From positions 1-58,780 of the forward strand of contig JAAHHJ010000036.1 of the NCBI GenBank assembly GCA_010692425.1: 58,780 bases of DNA, read 5' to 3'. Below the pieces are notes generated by a model. That model did no database searches, was not told the DNA's origin, and worked only from the letters and a program-made list of their open reading frames with translations. This stretch comes from Symploca sp. SIO3C6 (lineage in GTDB: Bacteria; Cyanobacteriota; Cyanobacteriia; Cyanobacteriales; Coleofasciculaceae). Positions 37,201-45,263 of this stretch are shown here, piece by piece; within the stretch, counting starts at the first letter, position 1, and the number at the start of each line of letters is the position of its first letter. The translations under genes and the position numbers were made by a program.

Positions 37201-39954
37201 GACACTATTGTATTTAATTCTTTGTAATTCAATACGCACGGGCTGCTCTGCTAGTACCTTACCCTCAAAATCAGTAACTATTACTTGCACCGGGAAAGAT
37301 TTACCAGCCTCGGCAACAAAATCACTTTGTAAACCAATAAAACGGTCATTTGGCAAGACTGTAAAAGTTTGGGAATCAGACACTGACAAATTAGAGATAT
37401 CACTAACTTGCGCATCTACGCGGTAAGTCATGGCATAGGGTAATTCTTCCTTTAAACTTATGACTTGAGAGCTTTTACCCTGTTGATCTAATACCTCGTT
37501 TACCTGCAAGACATCGCTAGGTATAGAGGGTTTCTCTTCTGGCCAAAACCAGCGACGTCCAAAGGAAAATTTATCCCAACCTTTGGGAGTAAACTCGGTT
37601 TGGGAACGAGTGATATAGTATTCAATCTTACCCCCTTGTACAGGAGAACCAAAGAGGTAATTACTTTCAGCGTTAGCCTCAACCTGTTGATTAGTGAGGG
37701 AAAATTTTTTATTGAGGCTGAGTTCAACTTTAAAATTGGGTGGTTTAAACTCAGCCACACGAAATTCACCAGAAATTTCGGCACCACTTTCTCCCTTAGC
37801 GCGGAGTGAATAGTAACCAAGGGGTTGATTAGCACTAAGGGGTAACTCTACCGAAAAGGTGCCAAACTTATTAGTGATCTTGGTACCTAAATCTGTTTTC
37901 TTACCGTCAGGACTTTCTAAAGTTAACTGGTAAGAAGCATTTAGATCCTGTTTTAGTTCTCCATTTTGTAAATAGTAGGCAGCGCCAGTAAACCAAGCCT
38001 TCTCTCCTGGTTGATAAAGCTTTCTATCTGAGAAGATTGTGCCGCGCGATTTTGGTTTGCCGTTGTCCCAACCAGCATCGATACCGTAATCGTAGGAACC
38101 ACTATATTCAAGGGTGCGAGTAAAAGCCCAGTCTTGGTTCTCACGGGCAATTACTAGTAATTCCGGAGCTTTGTCAAAATTTTGCCCGCCACCTTTAATA
38201 CAGGATTTTAACTCCTCACTACTGAGCAGCAGTGTACCAGTTTTATCGGTTTTTCCAATAGCACAAGGCGGTGATTCTACTCTCGATTTCGCCTGTAATT
38301 GTGATTGATAAATCTCAACTTCAGCATTCTCTACAGCTGAGCCATCAGCAAGATGATGCACTCGAACCAAACCGGAATTGGGAAACCACTGAGCAAATAC
38401 GCCCAAATTAGTTAACTGTACCAATCCATAAAAAGTTGGTTCGTTCCACTCCTGTTTGCCTTTTCTTTCATAGCGAGTGGTTTTTGCCTGAATGCCATAA
38501 GCTAGCATGCCTGTGGCAGAATTTAGTTTCTCTGTTAAAGGCACATTAGCTTTAGTAAATTTATTTTTCCTACCTGATAAGGAAAAACTTGACCATTGAG
38601 TAGGCTTCGGCAGTAAATCTTTCCCCTCTCCTCTGGGATAGGCAGAATCAGTATAGATTAAATCTGTAGGCTCAACTACTTGATAGGCAGCTTTATACTT
38701 GGATTCAGGCAAATTAACTGTAGAAATATCTAATTGTAGATTTTTACCACTAGGAAATATATTTAAACCTGATGGTACCCAGATTTCAGCAGCTAAATCT
38801 CCAGTTTTGTATTTTAATGTCTCTGACTTACCCAAAGTTTGCCCGAATTTATCTTTGAGTTTATCGGCAATAGTAATTGTATAGCTAGTATTCGGTTCTA
38901 ACGCCCAAGGATTAAGAGTAACAAGATTATATTCATCGTAAGCTCTAACTGCTGGCAGATTTTCCTTAGGTGAAGGCTTAATTGTAATATTTTCCAGAGC
39001 TGAGGCTGCCATCAAGCCATTATTAAATTTCAACTCAGCGCTGCCTTCCACAAAACGCCCGTAATTTTTTTGGGAATTAATTTCCTCAAAGGCTAAAGGT
39101 GCATAGGTTGAAACCTTACTGAAAAAAGCCGTTTCTGTAAGTAAATTACCTCGTGCTGGGCGTAAACCAGGGGAAAATTCTAAGCGATAACTAGTTGCCT
39201 TGGCTAAAGACTGTCGCGGTTGAATAGTATAAACCCAGTCACGCCCAGATATATCAAACTTTTCCTGGGGTTGCTGATTCTCTGAGGCTAATTCATCTTC
39301 CTGTAAAGCCACCTTGAGTTGAAGACTATCCTCTTTTCCTTCCGGAATCAGCGATACATGCTCTTTCAAAGAAGCCAAATCCAATTGTGTATTAGCAGTA
39401 ACTTTCAGAGTTGGATTTAAGCTAATTGGTTCAGGTTTAGAATCTTCTTCATTATTAGCAGTTGCCCCTGGTAAATTCGTAAGCCGAATTGCTTCTGTAT
39501 TAAAAGTCCAAGCCAAGTCCTCTTCTAAACTATGATCTTTAAGGTCTTTTAATCCAGCTTTGAGAGTAACTCTAACTCGTGTTGCTTTCGGCAAAGCTTG
39601 CTCTGCTTGAAAACCTACCATCCGTGGGGTTAAAAAGCGAAAACTACCGGGCAGAGGGGGTAAAATTTCAAACTTCTGCAATAGTTGCTGCTGTGTGGGA
39701 CTCTCCAAACTCTCTAGAGGAATTAAGGGTTCTTTAAACCTTATACGAATTTGCGATAGTGTATCTGCTTGCCCCAAGGGCGAAATTTGCTCAATCCAAT
39801 CTGGCAGTGAAGGAGTAGTGAGGGGAGCAACCGTTGGCAGAGGCTCTGTGCCTGAAAAGATATTAGCCCAACCACAGCCTGTCATCCCCATAGCGATCGC
39901 TAGTGGCAGGATTAAGTGTATCGCAATTTTGAGGATTTTGCCTATAGCTTGCAT
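34216..39954 (-). CDS. Alpha-2-macroglobulin family lipoprotein, thioester-less, copy 2
   Basis: This 1912-residue paralogue of the 25613-31507 protein has the same layout: lipobox (GMTGC), shared WANIFSGTEPLP start region, FSDRKLYQPGEKAWFTG, LDKETYQPGETATALIQ, NLTTWRVMVVATDDN, LQQADGGFASWPGQKRS and the C-terminal YAPEEFGRCASSQLEIVE. The thioester site again reads FLEP (around residue 1430). Most of the length is alignable by eye, with the main differences in the loop before the A2M core: copy 2 has a glycine-rich WGYGGGLSAGG and lacks about 40 residues. Two different bait-like regions on a common frame suggest two different targets. Confidence 0.92.
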   Translation of the reverse strand: MQAIGKILKIAIHLILPLAIAMGMTGCGWANIFSGTEPLPTVAPLTTPSLPDWIEQISPLGQADTLSQIRIRFKEPLIPLESLESPTQQQLLQKFEILPPLPGSFRFLTPRMVGFQAEQALPKATRVRVTLKAGLKDLKDHSLEEDLAWTFNTEAIRLTNLPGATANNEEDSKPEPISLNPTLKVTANTQLDLASLKEHVSLIPEGKEDSLQLKVALQEDELASENQQPQEKFDISGRDWVYTIQPRQSLAKATSYRLEFSPGLRPARGNLLTETAFFSKVSTYAPLAFEEINSQKNYGRFVEGSAELKFNNGLMAASALENITIKPSPKENLPAVRAYDEYNLVTLNPWALEPNTSYTITIADKLKDKFGQTLGKSETLKYKTGDLAAEIWVPSGLNIFPSGKNLQLDISTVNLPESKYKAAYQVVEPTDLIYTDSAYPRGEGKDLLPKPTQWSSFSLSGRKNKFTKANVPLTEKLNSATGMLAYGIQAKTTRYERKGKQEWNEPTFYGLVQLTNLGVFAQWFPNSGLVRVHHLADGSAVENAEVEIYQSQLQAKSRVESPPCAIGKTDKTGTLLLSSEELKSCIKGGGQNFDKAPELLVIARENQDWAFTRTLEYSGSYDYGIDAGWDNGKPKSRGTIFSDRKLYQPGEKAWFTGAAYYLQNGELKQDLNASYQLTLESPDGKKTDLGTKITNKFGTFSVELPLSANQPLGYYSLRAKGESGAEISGEFRVAEFKPPNFKVELSLNKKFSLTNQQVEANAESNYLFGSPVQGGKIEYYITRSQTEFTPKGWDKFSFGRRWFWPEEKPSIPSDVLQVNEVLDQQGKSSQVISLKEELPYAMTYRVDAQVSDISNLSVSDSQTFTVLPNDRFIGLQSDFVAEAGKSFPVQVIVTDFEGKVLAEQPVRIELQRIKYNSVTQLVEGSRRAKNQLEYKTVVTETILSDDSPKTFSLTPPESGSYRIRANFGNSKKQLTATDLQIWATGEDAFYWGGRYQNNRLEIKLDKETYQPGETATALIQSPYPEAELYFAVVRDKTIYQEIIKVNGSAPEIKFQVTPEMLPNAAVQAVLVRQGKPLSQLETGGLDKLVKIGFVPFKTNLDDKYLQVTVTPEQEYLAPGEQETIQFELKDTQDQPIQGQLTVMVVNEAVLQLTGYRPPDLVETVYAQQDISTRFSDNRPNVVIAALSSPIEKGWGYGGGLSAGGANTRVRENFQATAYYNGSVLTDSSGKANVTFNLPDDLTTWRVMVVATDDNLNFGNGEAEFTAKKLLLANPVLPQFVRPGDQFEGGLAVSNNTKEKGNLRIEGTLEGNLQFAKTSKKREVLPIRAEAGTKAYRFPMLATNIGEAKVKFITKLNNQPRDTFEVPLAIKPLAITEQVVETGTTNNQVKIPLNIDKKVISEAGGLDIFLASTLIPEITAPAQQVLENDWLPFLEPAASQLAIAANLEILGQKYGQSFANLEQLQTTANQRLQKLQQADGGFASWPGQKRSDPFVTPYVAQSLAQAKAAGLTVDEAMVSRLQTYLQKILANPGQYDFCQQQPCKSQVRLKALMALAALGEKRNDFLADIYGQRNKFDQLTQIKLARYLSQFPEWQQESQALFEQLQETVYETGRTAKINIPQGWRWMNSRSSAQAQALRLFIAQQAAPEVLDRLLQGLLTLRKNGTWQTSYDNAEALTALVEYSQLQPEPPNFRATARLAGKNLGSERFNGYQKPSLELKVPMAKLPRGQHDLILNKSGQGTLHYLTAYRYRLAGNQPGRFNGLRVTREIRAANDDEVLRKVGLYAEDEPFTIGTGEVFDIGLEIITDHPVEQVVITDPLPGGFEAVDASFQTSTPALKAQADSWQIGYQQIYRDRVVAYGDRLEPGIYSLHYLVRSVTPGKFEWPGAEVHLQYAPEEFGRCASSQLEIVEAF

Positions 39955-40044
39955 ATCTTACTCCTCACAGCTTATTCCCCAGTCATTACTATTGTGCTAA
40001 ATATCTGCCTGCAATTCTATACCACCTGGATTTGGTGTCATTTG

Positions 40045-40124
40045 TGGAGATGGGGAGAGGGGGAGATAGGGAGATGGGGAGATGGGGAGATGGGGAGATG
40101 GGGAGATGGGGAGATAGGGAGATG
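40045..40124. repeat. GATGGGGA tandem repeat
   Basis: About eight 8-9 bp units of GGGGAGAT repeat in tandem. It is the largest array of this repeat in the window. Confidence 0.9.
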
Positions 40125-40278
40125 ATTTTGATGAAGTATTCGCTGTAGATTCATCTGCTTCGGAGTGTGTCTGCTTATACCAATTTCCTAATCTGTATCT
40201 GTAGCAAACATAGATGAAATCGATATAAGTTTTCCTCAAGCAGTCGAAAGTGTTATTTGGAGGCACAACAGCTTATTC

Positions 40279-40490
40279 GGAATTTTGCACTATGTGTTGG
40301 TAAGCTACTTTTCCCGCCCAGAGTTCAAACTCTAGGCTAATAGCGAAAGTTCATTAAAATGAACTGAAATTACTGGAAAATCAGTGTTTTGTCAGCTTTT
40401 AGTCCTCTTTTAGAGGACTTAGGCTATTAGCTAGCGATTTGAATCGCTAGCGGGTTAATGACATTGCCGCAAGATCTCAGTTATACTCAT
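40279..40490. mobile_element. Four-hairpin foldback element, copy 1 (MITE-like)
   Basis: Four hairpins in a row: GAGTT/AACTC (40321-40332), AGTTCATT/AATGAACT (from 40349), AGTCCTCT/AGAGGACT (from 40401) and CTAGCGATT/AATCGCTAG (from 40431). Spacer motifs GTAAGCTACTTTTCCCG, GGCTAATAG, TTAGGCTATTAG and GCGGGTTAAT match copy 2 at 49762-49952. The left half is roughly the reverse complement of the right half. No open frame is present, so a non-autonomous element or a structured RNA is likely. Confidence 0.65.
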
Positions 40491-40708
40491 ACTTTCTTAG
40501 ATTGCTATTATCTTAGGCAACTTCACTGTCTCAGCATCTACGCGTTATTTGGAGTGAAATTGACATGTTAGGTGATTCAACAGACTGATAGCTTAAATCC
40601 TCTCAAAGAAGACTAAACGCTTTTTATACATAGGGCTTGCTGAATTAATGTAGAAGGTATACAAGACTTGGATTTTGAACCTTTTTTGACGCTTACAAGT
40701 GCAAGACT

Positions 40709-41284
40709 ATGGTATTTTCAACTGATACAACTCCAAAGTTATCTTTAGCAGAGTTTTTGGAAATGCCAGAAACTAAGCCTGCTAAGGAATACATTAATGG
40801 GAAAGTCTACCAGAAGCCCATGCCCCAAGGAAAACACAGTACATTACAAGGGCGTTTAACGACAGCAATTAACCAAGTAGGTGAATCTCAACAGTTAGTA
40901 TTTGCTTTTCCAGAATTGCGCTGTACTTTTGGAGAGCGTTCTTTAGTTCCAGATATTTCAGTTTTTGAATGGCGACGTATTCCTGTTGACAATAAAGGAG
41001 AAATAGAAAATAGATTTGAAATTTCCCCTGACTGGGTGATTGAGATTCTATCTCCAGAACAAACTGATGCTCGTTTAACTGAGAAAATCATCTTTTGTTT
41101 AAATCAGGGAACAAAGCTTGGTTGGTTAATTGATCCTAAAGAGCGATTAGTGATTACTTTTCAACCCAAGCAGCAGCCAGAGGTAAAGCAAGACTTGGAT
41201 ATTTTACCAGTTATAGCTGTTTTAGAAGATTGGCAGCTATCGGCGGCTGATTTATTTCAGTGGCTAAGTTTTAGGAGAGGTTGA
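40709..41284 (+). CDS. Uma2-family nuclease-like protein
   Basis: In this 191-residue protein FPELRCTFGERSLVPDISVF, SPDWVIEILSPEQTDARL and LGWLIDPKERLVITFQP are the classic Uma2 (DUF820) motifs with an intact PD..E-x-L core. It is closely similar to the gene at 43345, and the pair flanks three small genes. The start ATG at 40709 gives a normal N-terminus. The biological role is not known. Confidence 0.92.
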   Translation: MVFSTDTTPKLSLAEFLEMPETKPAKEYINGKVYQKPMPQGKHSTLQGRLTTAINQVGESQQLVFAFPELRCTFGERSLVPDISVFEWRRIPVDNKGEIENRFEISPDWVIEILSPEQTDARLTEKIIFCLNQGTKLGWLIDPKERLVITFQPKQQPEVKQDLDILPVIAVLEDWQLSAADLFQWLSFRRG

Positions 41285-41636
41285 TATTACTTATTATTTG
41301 ATATCTCCTTGAGCGTCTCAGAACCATCAATTTATAGTCAAGCCACTATGAGGATACTCAAGGTAGTCTATTTTATTTAATAGAAAGATTAAATAAATCT
41401 TGAAGATAATTTACTACACTGGCACTTTTTTTGAATATTTGCTAGTCTAAAAGCGATATCAACAGAGTTATTTATTATGTAGAAGAAGTTTAATTTATCC
41501 TAATATTTTCTCCAAATTGGTATAAATAAGTAACAAATTAAATATTCTCTGCTTACTTTTAATAACATGGTCGCAAACTTGAGCTTAATCGTTATTGTGA
41601 AGAGACTTTGCTAGAATACGCGCGAGCAAATAAATT
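41285..41636. other. Intergenic gap, AT-rich
   Basis: Nothing recognisable is seen beyond an AT-rich leader for the small secreted protein at 41637. There are no long inverted repeats. Confidence 0.5.
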
Positions 41637-42017
41637 ATGTCATTTACAAATATCACTAGCCATCAGTTGATCAAAAATAGTAAGATACAAACAACTGCAC
41701 TCGCTATTTTTGCAATATTCTTCTCAAGTACTGCTCAGGCACAGCAGGTAAGTCATGGCGATCATAATAACCAAATTCAAGGTAACAATAATATAATAAA
41801 TCAAACAATAATAAATCAAACAATAATCGCCACACCAGAAGCTTCTAATAATTCAAATCAAGCCTCAAGAAAAGTCCATGGGCAAAATACATCAAAACCT
41901 GTTAATACTGACAAAGTTTTCACCATAAGAGAACCAACAATTCCGGCAGGAAGTCTTCTCGATGGTCAACCCTCTTTTTCCATAAAAGATCCTGAAATTC
42001 CAAACAGTCTTCTCTAA
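41637..42017 (+). CDS. Small secreted Asn-rich protein
   Basis: This 126-residue protein has a signal peptide: a hydrophobic run TTALAIFAIFFSSTAQAQ with an AQA cleavage site. The mature start is GDHNNQIQGNNNIINQTI, an Asn/Ile repeat of the GNNN type seen in beta-solenoid-like or amyloid-like repeats. The rest is hydrophilic and probably disordered. I do not recognise a family. It is followed 35 bp later by another exported protein on the same strand, so a small operon of exported proteins is likely. A similar QGGDNKIQQNN motif occurs in the third gene. Confidence 0.7.
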   Translation: MSFTNITSHQLIKNSKIQTTALAIFAIFFSSTAQAQQVSHGDHNNQIQGNNNIINQTIINQTIIATPEASNNSNQASRKVHGQNTSKPVNTDKVFTIREPTIPAGSLLDGQPSFSIKDPEIPNSLL

Positions 42018-42052
42018 TTAAGTAAAAAATCAAGTAACTAGAAAATAAAATA

Positions 42053-42544
42053 ATGGCACTTAATTCACTTATATCAGGTCTATTAATCTTTTCCAGCTCT
42101 GTTTTCGTTCCTTTTAGTGACACGGTTGATAAATCTCCAGACATTATTGTTCAAGGAGATATTATACTTGCTCAAGAAAATAACCTCATAGTAAGAGATC
42201 ATGGCTTCTTGTTTGAGTTTTTAGGATGTGAAAAGACTTCTTCTGGTAGATTCAAATGTAATTTATTAATAAAAAATATTCAAGAAGATAGACGACTTCG
42301 TCTTTATCGCTCATCATCGAGAGTAATTGACACATCCGGAAATGAAATTCCTGCTTCACGAGTAGGAATAGGAAGTAATAGTAGTACTAACCTTATACTT
42401 ACAAATATGCCGAAGGAAATTCCTATAAAATCATTTGTGAGCTTCGATTCTCTTCCTGAAGGAGATATTGCATTGATTGAACTTTATTTCGACGTTGACC
42501 TAGGTCCTAATTTTAAGTTAAAGATTCAACCAATTCAACCATAG
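42053..42544 (+). CDS. Exported protein with DUF4352-like beta-sandwich pattern
   Basis: In this 163-residue protein the N-terminal hydrophobic stretch (LISGLLIFSSSVFVPF) looks like a signal sequence. The remainder alternates as a beta-rich domain: FLFEFLGCEKTSSGRFKC with two cysteines, LLIKNIQEDRRLRLY, VIDTSGNEIPASRVGI, and FDSLPEGDIALIELYFDV. This order resembles the Ig-like DUF4352/telokin-like fold, though I would not insist. It sits between the two Asn-rich proteins. Confidence 0.65.
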   Translation: MALNSLISGLLIFSSSVFVPFSDTVDKSPDIIVQGDIILAQENNLIVRDHGFLFEFLGCEKTSSGRFKCNLLIKNIQEDRRLRLYRSSSRVIDTSGNEIPASRVGIGSNSSTNLILTNMPKEIPIKSFVSFDSLPEGDIALIELYFDVDLGPNFKLKIQPIQP

Positions 42545-42642
42545 TAGATACTTTTAGTCTATAAATTAACTAAAAGTCAATCTACCATTTCATCAGTTTT
42601 TCTGCTATCTTGAAGCACTCAAACCTTGTTAAGGATAAAAAA

Positions 42643-43098
42643 ATGGCTTCCAATCAAAACAATAATCTAAAAAAACATATACCATTAATCGCAACTTTAT
42701 TAGGTGCGATCGCTGCCGTAGCTACAGTAATTGTTGGTCAAGAAGGAGTTGTTGGAGTATTCAAAGATAACGATTCCGATAAAACTGATATTTCTGTAGC
42801 TGATAATTCCACTAATCGGGCTACTGAGAAAGAATTTACCCAAAAACAAACACAAATCTATGCTCCACAAACAAGCAGTGGCAATGGAAGTATTCAAGTT
42901 CAAGGCGGAGACAACAAAATACAACAAAATAATACAAACAATAATATGAATAACGGCTTTTTCAATAACGGTCAATTGAACAACGAAACGACAAACTACA
43001 ACGCCCCAGTTAATCAAGGTTCTGTAAACAATGAAACTAACTGTGCAGGAAGCGAAAATGAAAACTACTGTGGCAGTGGAGCAACATTTAACTTCTAA
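42643..43098 (+). CDS. Membrane-anchored Asn-rich protein
   Basis: This 151-residue protein starts at the ATG at 42643, chosen because AAGGAT lies 6 nt upstream; the frame is open from a TTG at 42610. One hydrophobic segment (LIATLLGAIAAVATVIVGQ) anchors it. The exported part is Gln/Asn-rich: IQVQGGDNKIQQNNTNNNMN, then FFNNGQLNNETTNYN, with a C-terminal pair of cysteines (NCAGSENENYCGSG). The low-complexity pattern resembles that of the 41637 product, so the two may assemble together. The family is not recognised. Confidence 0.7.
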   Translation: MASNQNNNLKKHIPLIATLLGAIAAVATVIVGQEGVVGVFKDNDSDKTDISVADNSTNRATEKEFTQKQTQIYAPQTSSGNGSIQVQGGDNKIQQNNTNNNMNNGFFNNGQLNNETTNYNAPVNQGSVNNETNCAGSENENYCGSGATFNF

Positions 43099-43344
43099 TT
43101 CCGCTACATCTAACGAGACTTTGAAAAAATACTGCTAACGGGAATTTAGCATCTTAATACTCAGTCCAGGTTAACTACCCCCTCTTTTAGCAACCTGTAG
43201 GATAGTAGTAGAGACGTTATGCCGGAACATCTCTACTGCTTCTTCGTTTATGAAAAATTTTGCTGTACAAGAGGAACTAGAGAATGAAAACTGCTATAAA
43301 TGATAGGGATATTCAACTTTCCCCTTAACAACTGCTATTTTCTG

Positions 43345-43920
43345 ATGAAGAGCGCAGCACCATTACCTATCCAGCTAGAAGAATTTTTACAACTACCTCA
43401 CATTGAAGATTCACCAGCCTGGGAATATATACAAGGAGAAGCGATTCAAAAACCAATGCCAGGAGGCAAACATAGCCGCTTGCAGTGGCGTTTAGCTGGG
43501 GAAATTAATGCTCAAAGCTCTAATTATGAGGTGTTGCCTGAACTAAGATGTACCTTTGGAGGGCGATCGCTCGTACCAGATTTAGTCGTCATTGCTAATA
43601 ATCGCATTCCCATCGATTCAGAGGGAGAAATTATCAGCACAGGTATTAGCTTTGCACCGGAGTGGGTAATTGAAATTCTATCTCCTAACCAAAGCCAGAT
43701 GAAAGTTACACGTAATATTTTGCATTGTCTGCGCCATGGAAGTCAAATTGGTTGGCTAATTGATCCTAGTGAACGAGTAGTATTGGTTTATCAGCCTCAT
43801 CAATTACCAGATGAGTTTGCAGGAAATGCACAGTTGCCTGTTTTAGCAGGAATGAGTTTTGACCTGACGGTGGAACTTTTGTTCGGCTGGCTACAGGTTA
43901 GAAGTGATTCACAGCATTGA
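43345..43920 (+). CDS. Uma2-family nuclease-like protein
   Basis: This Uma2 (DUF820) protein has about 191 residues from the ATG at 43345 (MKSAAPLPIQLEEFLQLP). It has PELRCTFGGRSLVPDLVVIA, APEWVIEILSPNQSQMKV and IGWLIDPSERVVLVYQP. The frame is open 45 bp further upstream, but that part lacks family similarity. It is closely related to the 40709 gene, with the same length and the same core motifs. It contains a HIP1 site inside the coding region (GGGCGATCGCTC). Confidence 0.9.
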   Translation: MKSAAPLPIQLEEFLQLPHIEDSPAWEYIQGEAIQKPMPGGKHSRLQWRLAGEINAQSSNYEVLPELRCTFGGRSLVPDLVVIANNRIPIDSEGEIISTGISFAPEWVIEILSPNQSQMKVTRNILHCLRHGSQIGWLIDPSERVVLVYQPHQLPDEFAGNAQLPVLAGMSFDLTVELLFGWLQVRSDSQH

Positions 43921-44108
43921 CCGTACGATAGTATTAGAGGCATTCTACCGAAACATCTCTACTACTTCAGGTATTTTTACAACGTATTTTACTAACTCTC
44001 ATGCCACGGGAGTATCAAGATGACCACAATCACAATATCACTGAATCAGCCTATAGAACAAAGATTTATCCAAACTGGGGTAAGTTGGGAGAGCTTTCAA
44101 TTTAGAAT

Positions 44109-44128
44109 CCCCGTTTTTCGAAGTGGGG
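44109..44128. other. IS605-end-like hairpin remnant
   Basis: CCCC (44109-44112) faces GGGG (44125-44128), followed by AGATGTCAAG. The flank is the reverse complement of GACATCT next to the hairpin at 7552, so it may be a solo element end. It lies in the 276-bp gap before the prohibitin gene, which otherwise shows nothing. Confidence 0.4.
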
Positions 44129-44196
44129 AGATGTCAAGCTCCCAAGCTTGGTAGGCTAATAATAGTTATTCAGTGGCTTCTTATAAGGAGATTAAC

Positions 44197-45039
44197 TTGA
44201 GAACTCAGTCTGCACAAAGTTTTACAGCTGTACTTGCAGGGATTTTAACAGCAGCGCTTATTCTCATTGGCTTCAATTCCTTTGTGATTATCAATCCTGG
44301 GCAAGCAGGAGTAATCAGTATTTTGGGTAAAGCCCAAGATGGAGCCTTACTAGAGGGCATTCACTTTAAACTGCCACTGGTCTCTAATGTAGACGTATAT
44401 GATGTGACAGTGCAAAAATTTGAAGTTCCAGCCCAAGGTTCAACTAAGGATCTTCAAGATCTAACCGGTAGATTTGCAATTAACTTCCGTCTTGACCCAA
44501 CTAAAGTAGTTAATATTAGGAGAAAACAAGGAACCTTACAGAATCTGGTGGCAAAAATCATTGCCCCTCAGACTCAAGAATCCTTTAAAATTGCCGCTTC
44601 TCTGAGAACAGCGGAACAAGCAATTACTCAAAGGAGCGAATTGAAAAACGATTTTGATGATGCCTTGAGTGCAAGGTTAGCGAAATATGATGTAATCGTT
44701 CTCGATACCAGTGTAATTGACCTCAATTTCTCTACAGAATTTGCCAGGGCAGTTGAAGAAAAACAGGTAGCAGAACAACAGGCACAAAGAGCTGTTTACA
44801 TCGCCAGACAAGCTGAACAAGAAGCCCAAGCAGACATTAACCGTGCTAAAGGTAGAGCTGAAGCCCAAAGATTACTAGCCGAAACTCTGAAGGCACAAGG
44901 GGGCGAATTAGTGCTTCAAAAAGAAGCCATCCAAGCTTGGAGAGAAGGCGGTGCTCAGATGCCAAAAGTCCTAGTTATCGGCGGTGACTCTAACAGTAGT
45001 GTGCCCTTCCTGTTTAACCTGGGTGATGTTGAGCAGTAA
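44197..45039 (+). CDS. Prohibitin-family (SPFH) membrane protein
   Basis: This protein of about 280 residues has an N-terminal membrane segment (FTAVLAGILTAALILIGFNSF) followed by an SPFH domain (INPGQAGVISILGK, then GIHFKLPLVSNVDVYDV). A long helical coiled coil follows (FARAVEEKQVAEQQAQRAVY, then AEAQRLLAETLKAQGG). This matches cyanobacterial prohibitins, which form ring or cage complexes in the membrane. The TTG at 44197 is preferred because AAGGAG lies 6 nt upstream (44185-44190). A GTG at 44173 in the same frame is the alternative and would add 8 residues. No operon partner is evident. Confidence 0.9.
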   Translation: MRTQSAQSFTAVLAGILTAALILIGFNSFVIINPGQAGVISILGKAQDGALLEGIHFKLPLVSNVDVYDVTVQKFEVPAQGSTKDLQDLTGRFAINFRLDPTKVVNIRRKQGTLQNLVAKIIAPQTQESFKIAASLRTAEQAITQRSELKNDFDDALSARLAKYDVIVLDTSVIDLNFSTEFARAVEEKQVAEQQAQRAVYIARQAEQEAQADINRAKGRAEAQRLLAETLKAQGGELVLQKEAIQAWREGGAQMPKVLVIGGDSNSSVPFLFNLGDVEQ

Positions 45040-45044
45040 ATAGG

Positions 45045-45090
45045 GGTTCATTGTTCATGGCTCATTGTTCATGGCTCATTGTTTATAGTT
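45045..45090. repeat. GTTCATT/GTTCATG/GCTCATT heptamer repeat
   Basis: About six degenerate heptamers lie just after the prohibitin stop. They belong to the same family as 8732-8756. Confidence 0.7.
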
Positions 45091-45161
45091 GAACGCGATT
45101 AAAATCGATTACTTCAATGCTTGCTACAAGTACTTAAGTAATCGGTTCTAACTAAAAAAAG

Positions 45162-45220
45162 AATAAGTAGTAAGTGTTCTAGTTCTCACTTATTACTTAT
45201 TACTTATTACTTATTACTTA
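45162..45220. repeat. TTATTAC heptamer hairpin, copy 1
   Basis: AATAAGTAGTAAGTG (45162-45176) pairs with CACTTATTACTTATT (45187-45201) with one mismatch across a 10-nt loop. TTATTAC units then continue to 45220. It is preceded by CTAACTAAAAA, as is the similar hairpin at 50558-50620. Confidence 0.8.
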
Positions 45221-45263
45221 AAGCCAGACTATTGGTAGCATTCTTTACTCTATCTTTGCCCAC

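Larger units (their letters stand above)
39955..40708. other. Gap with tandem repeat and four-hairpin element
   Basis: It contains the GATGGGGA repeat (40045-40124) and copy 1 of the four-hairpin element (40279-40490). The rest holds the promoter regions of A2M copy 2 (minus) and the Uma2 gene (plus); nothing else is recognisable. Confidence 0.6.
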
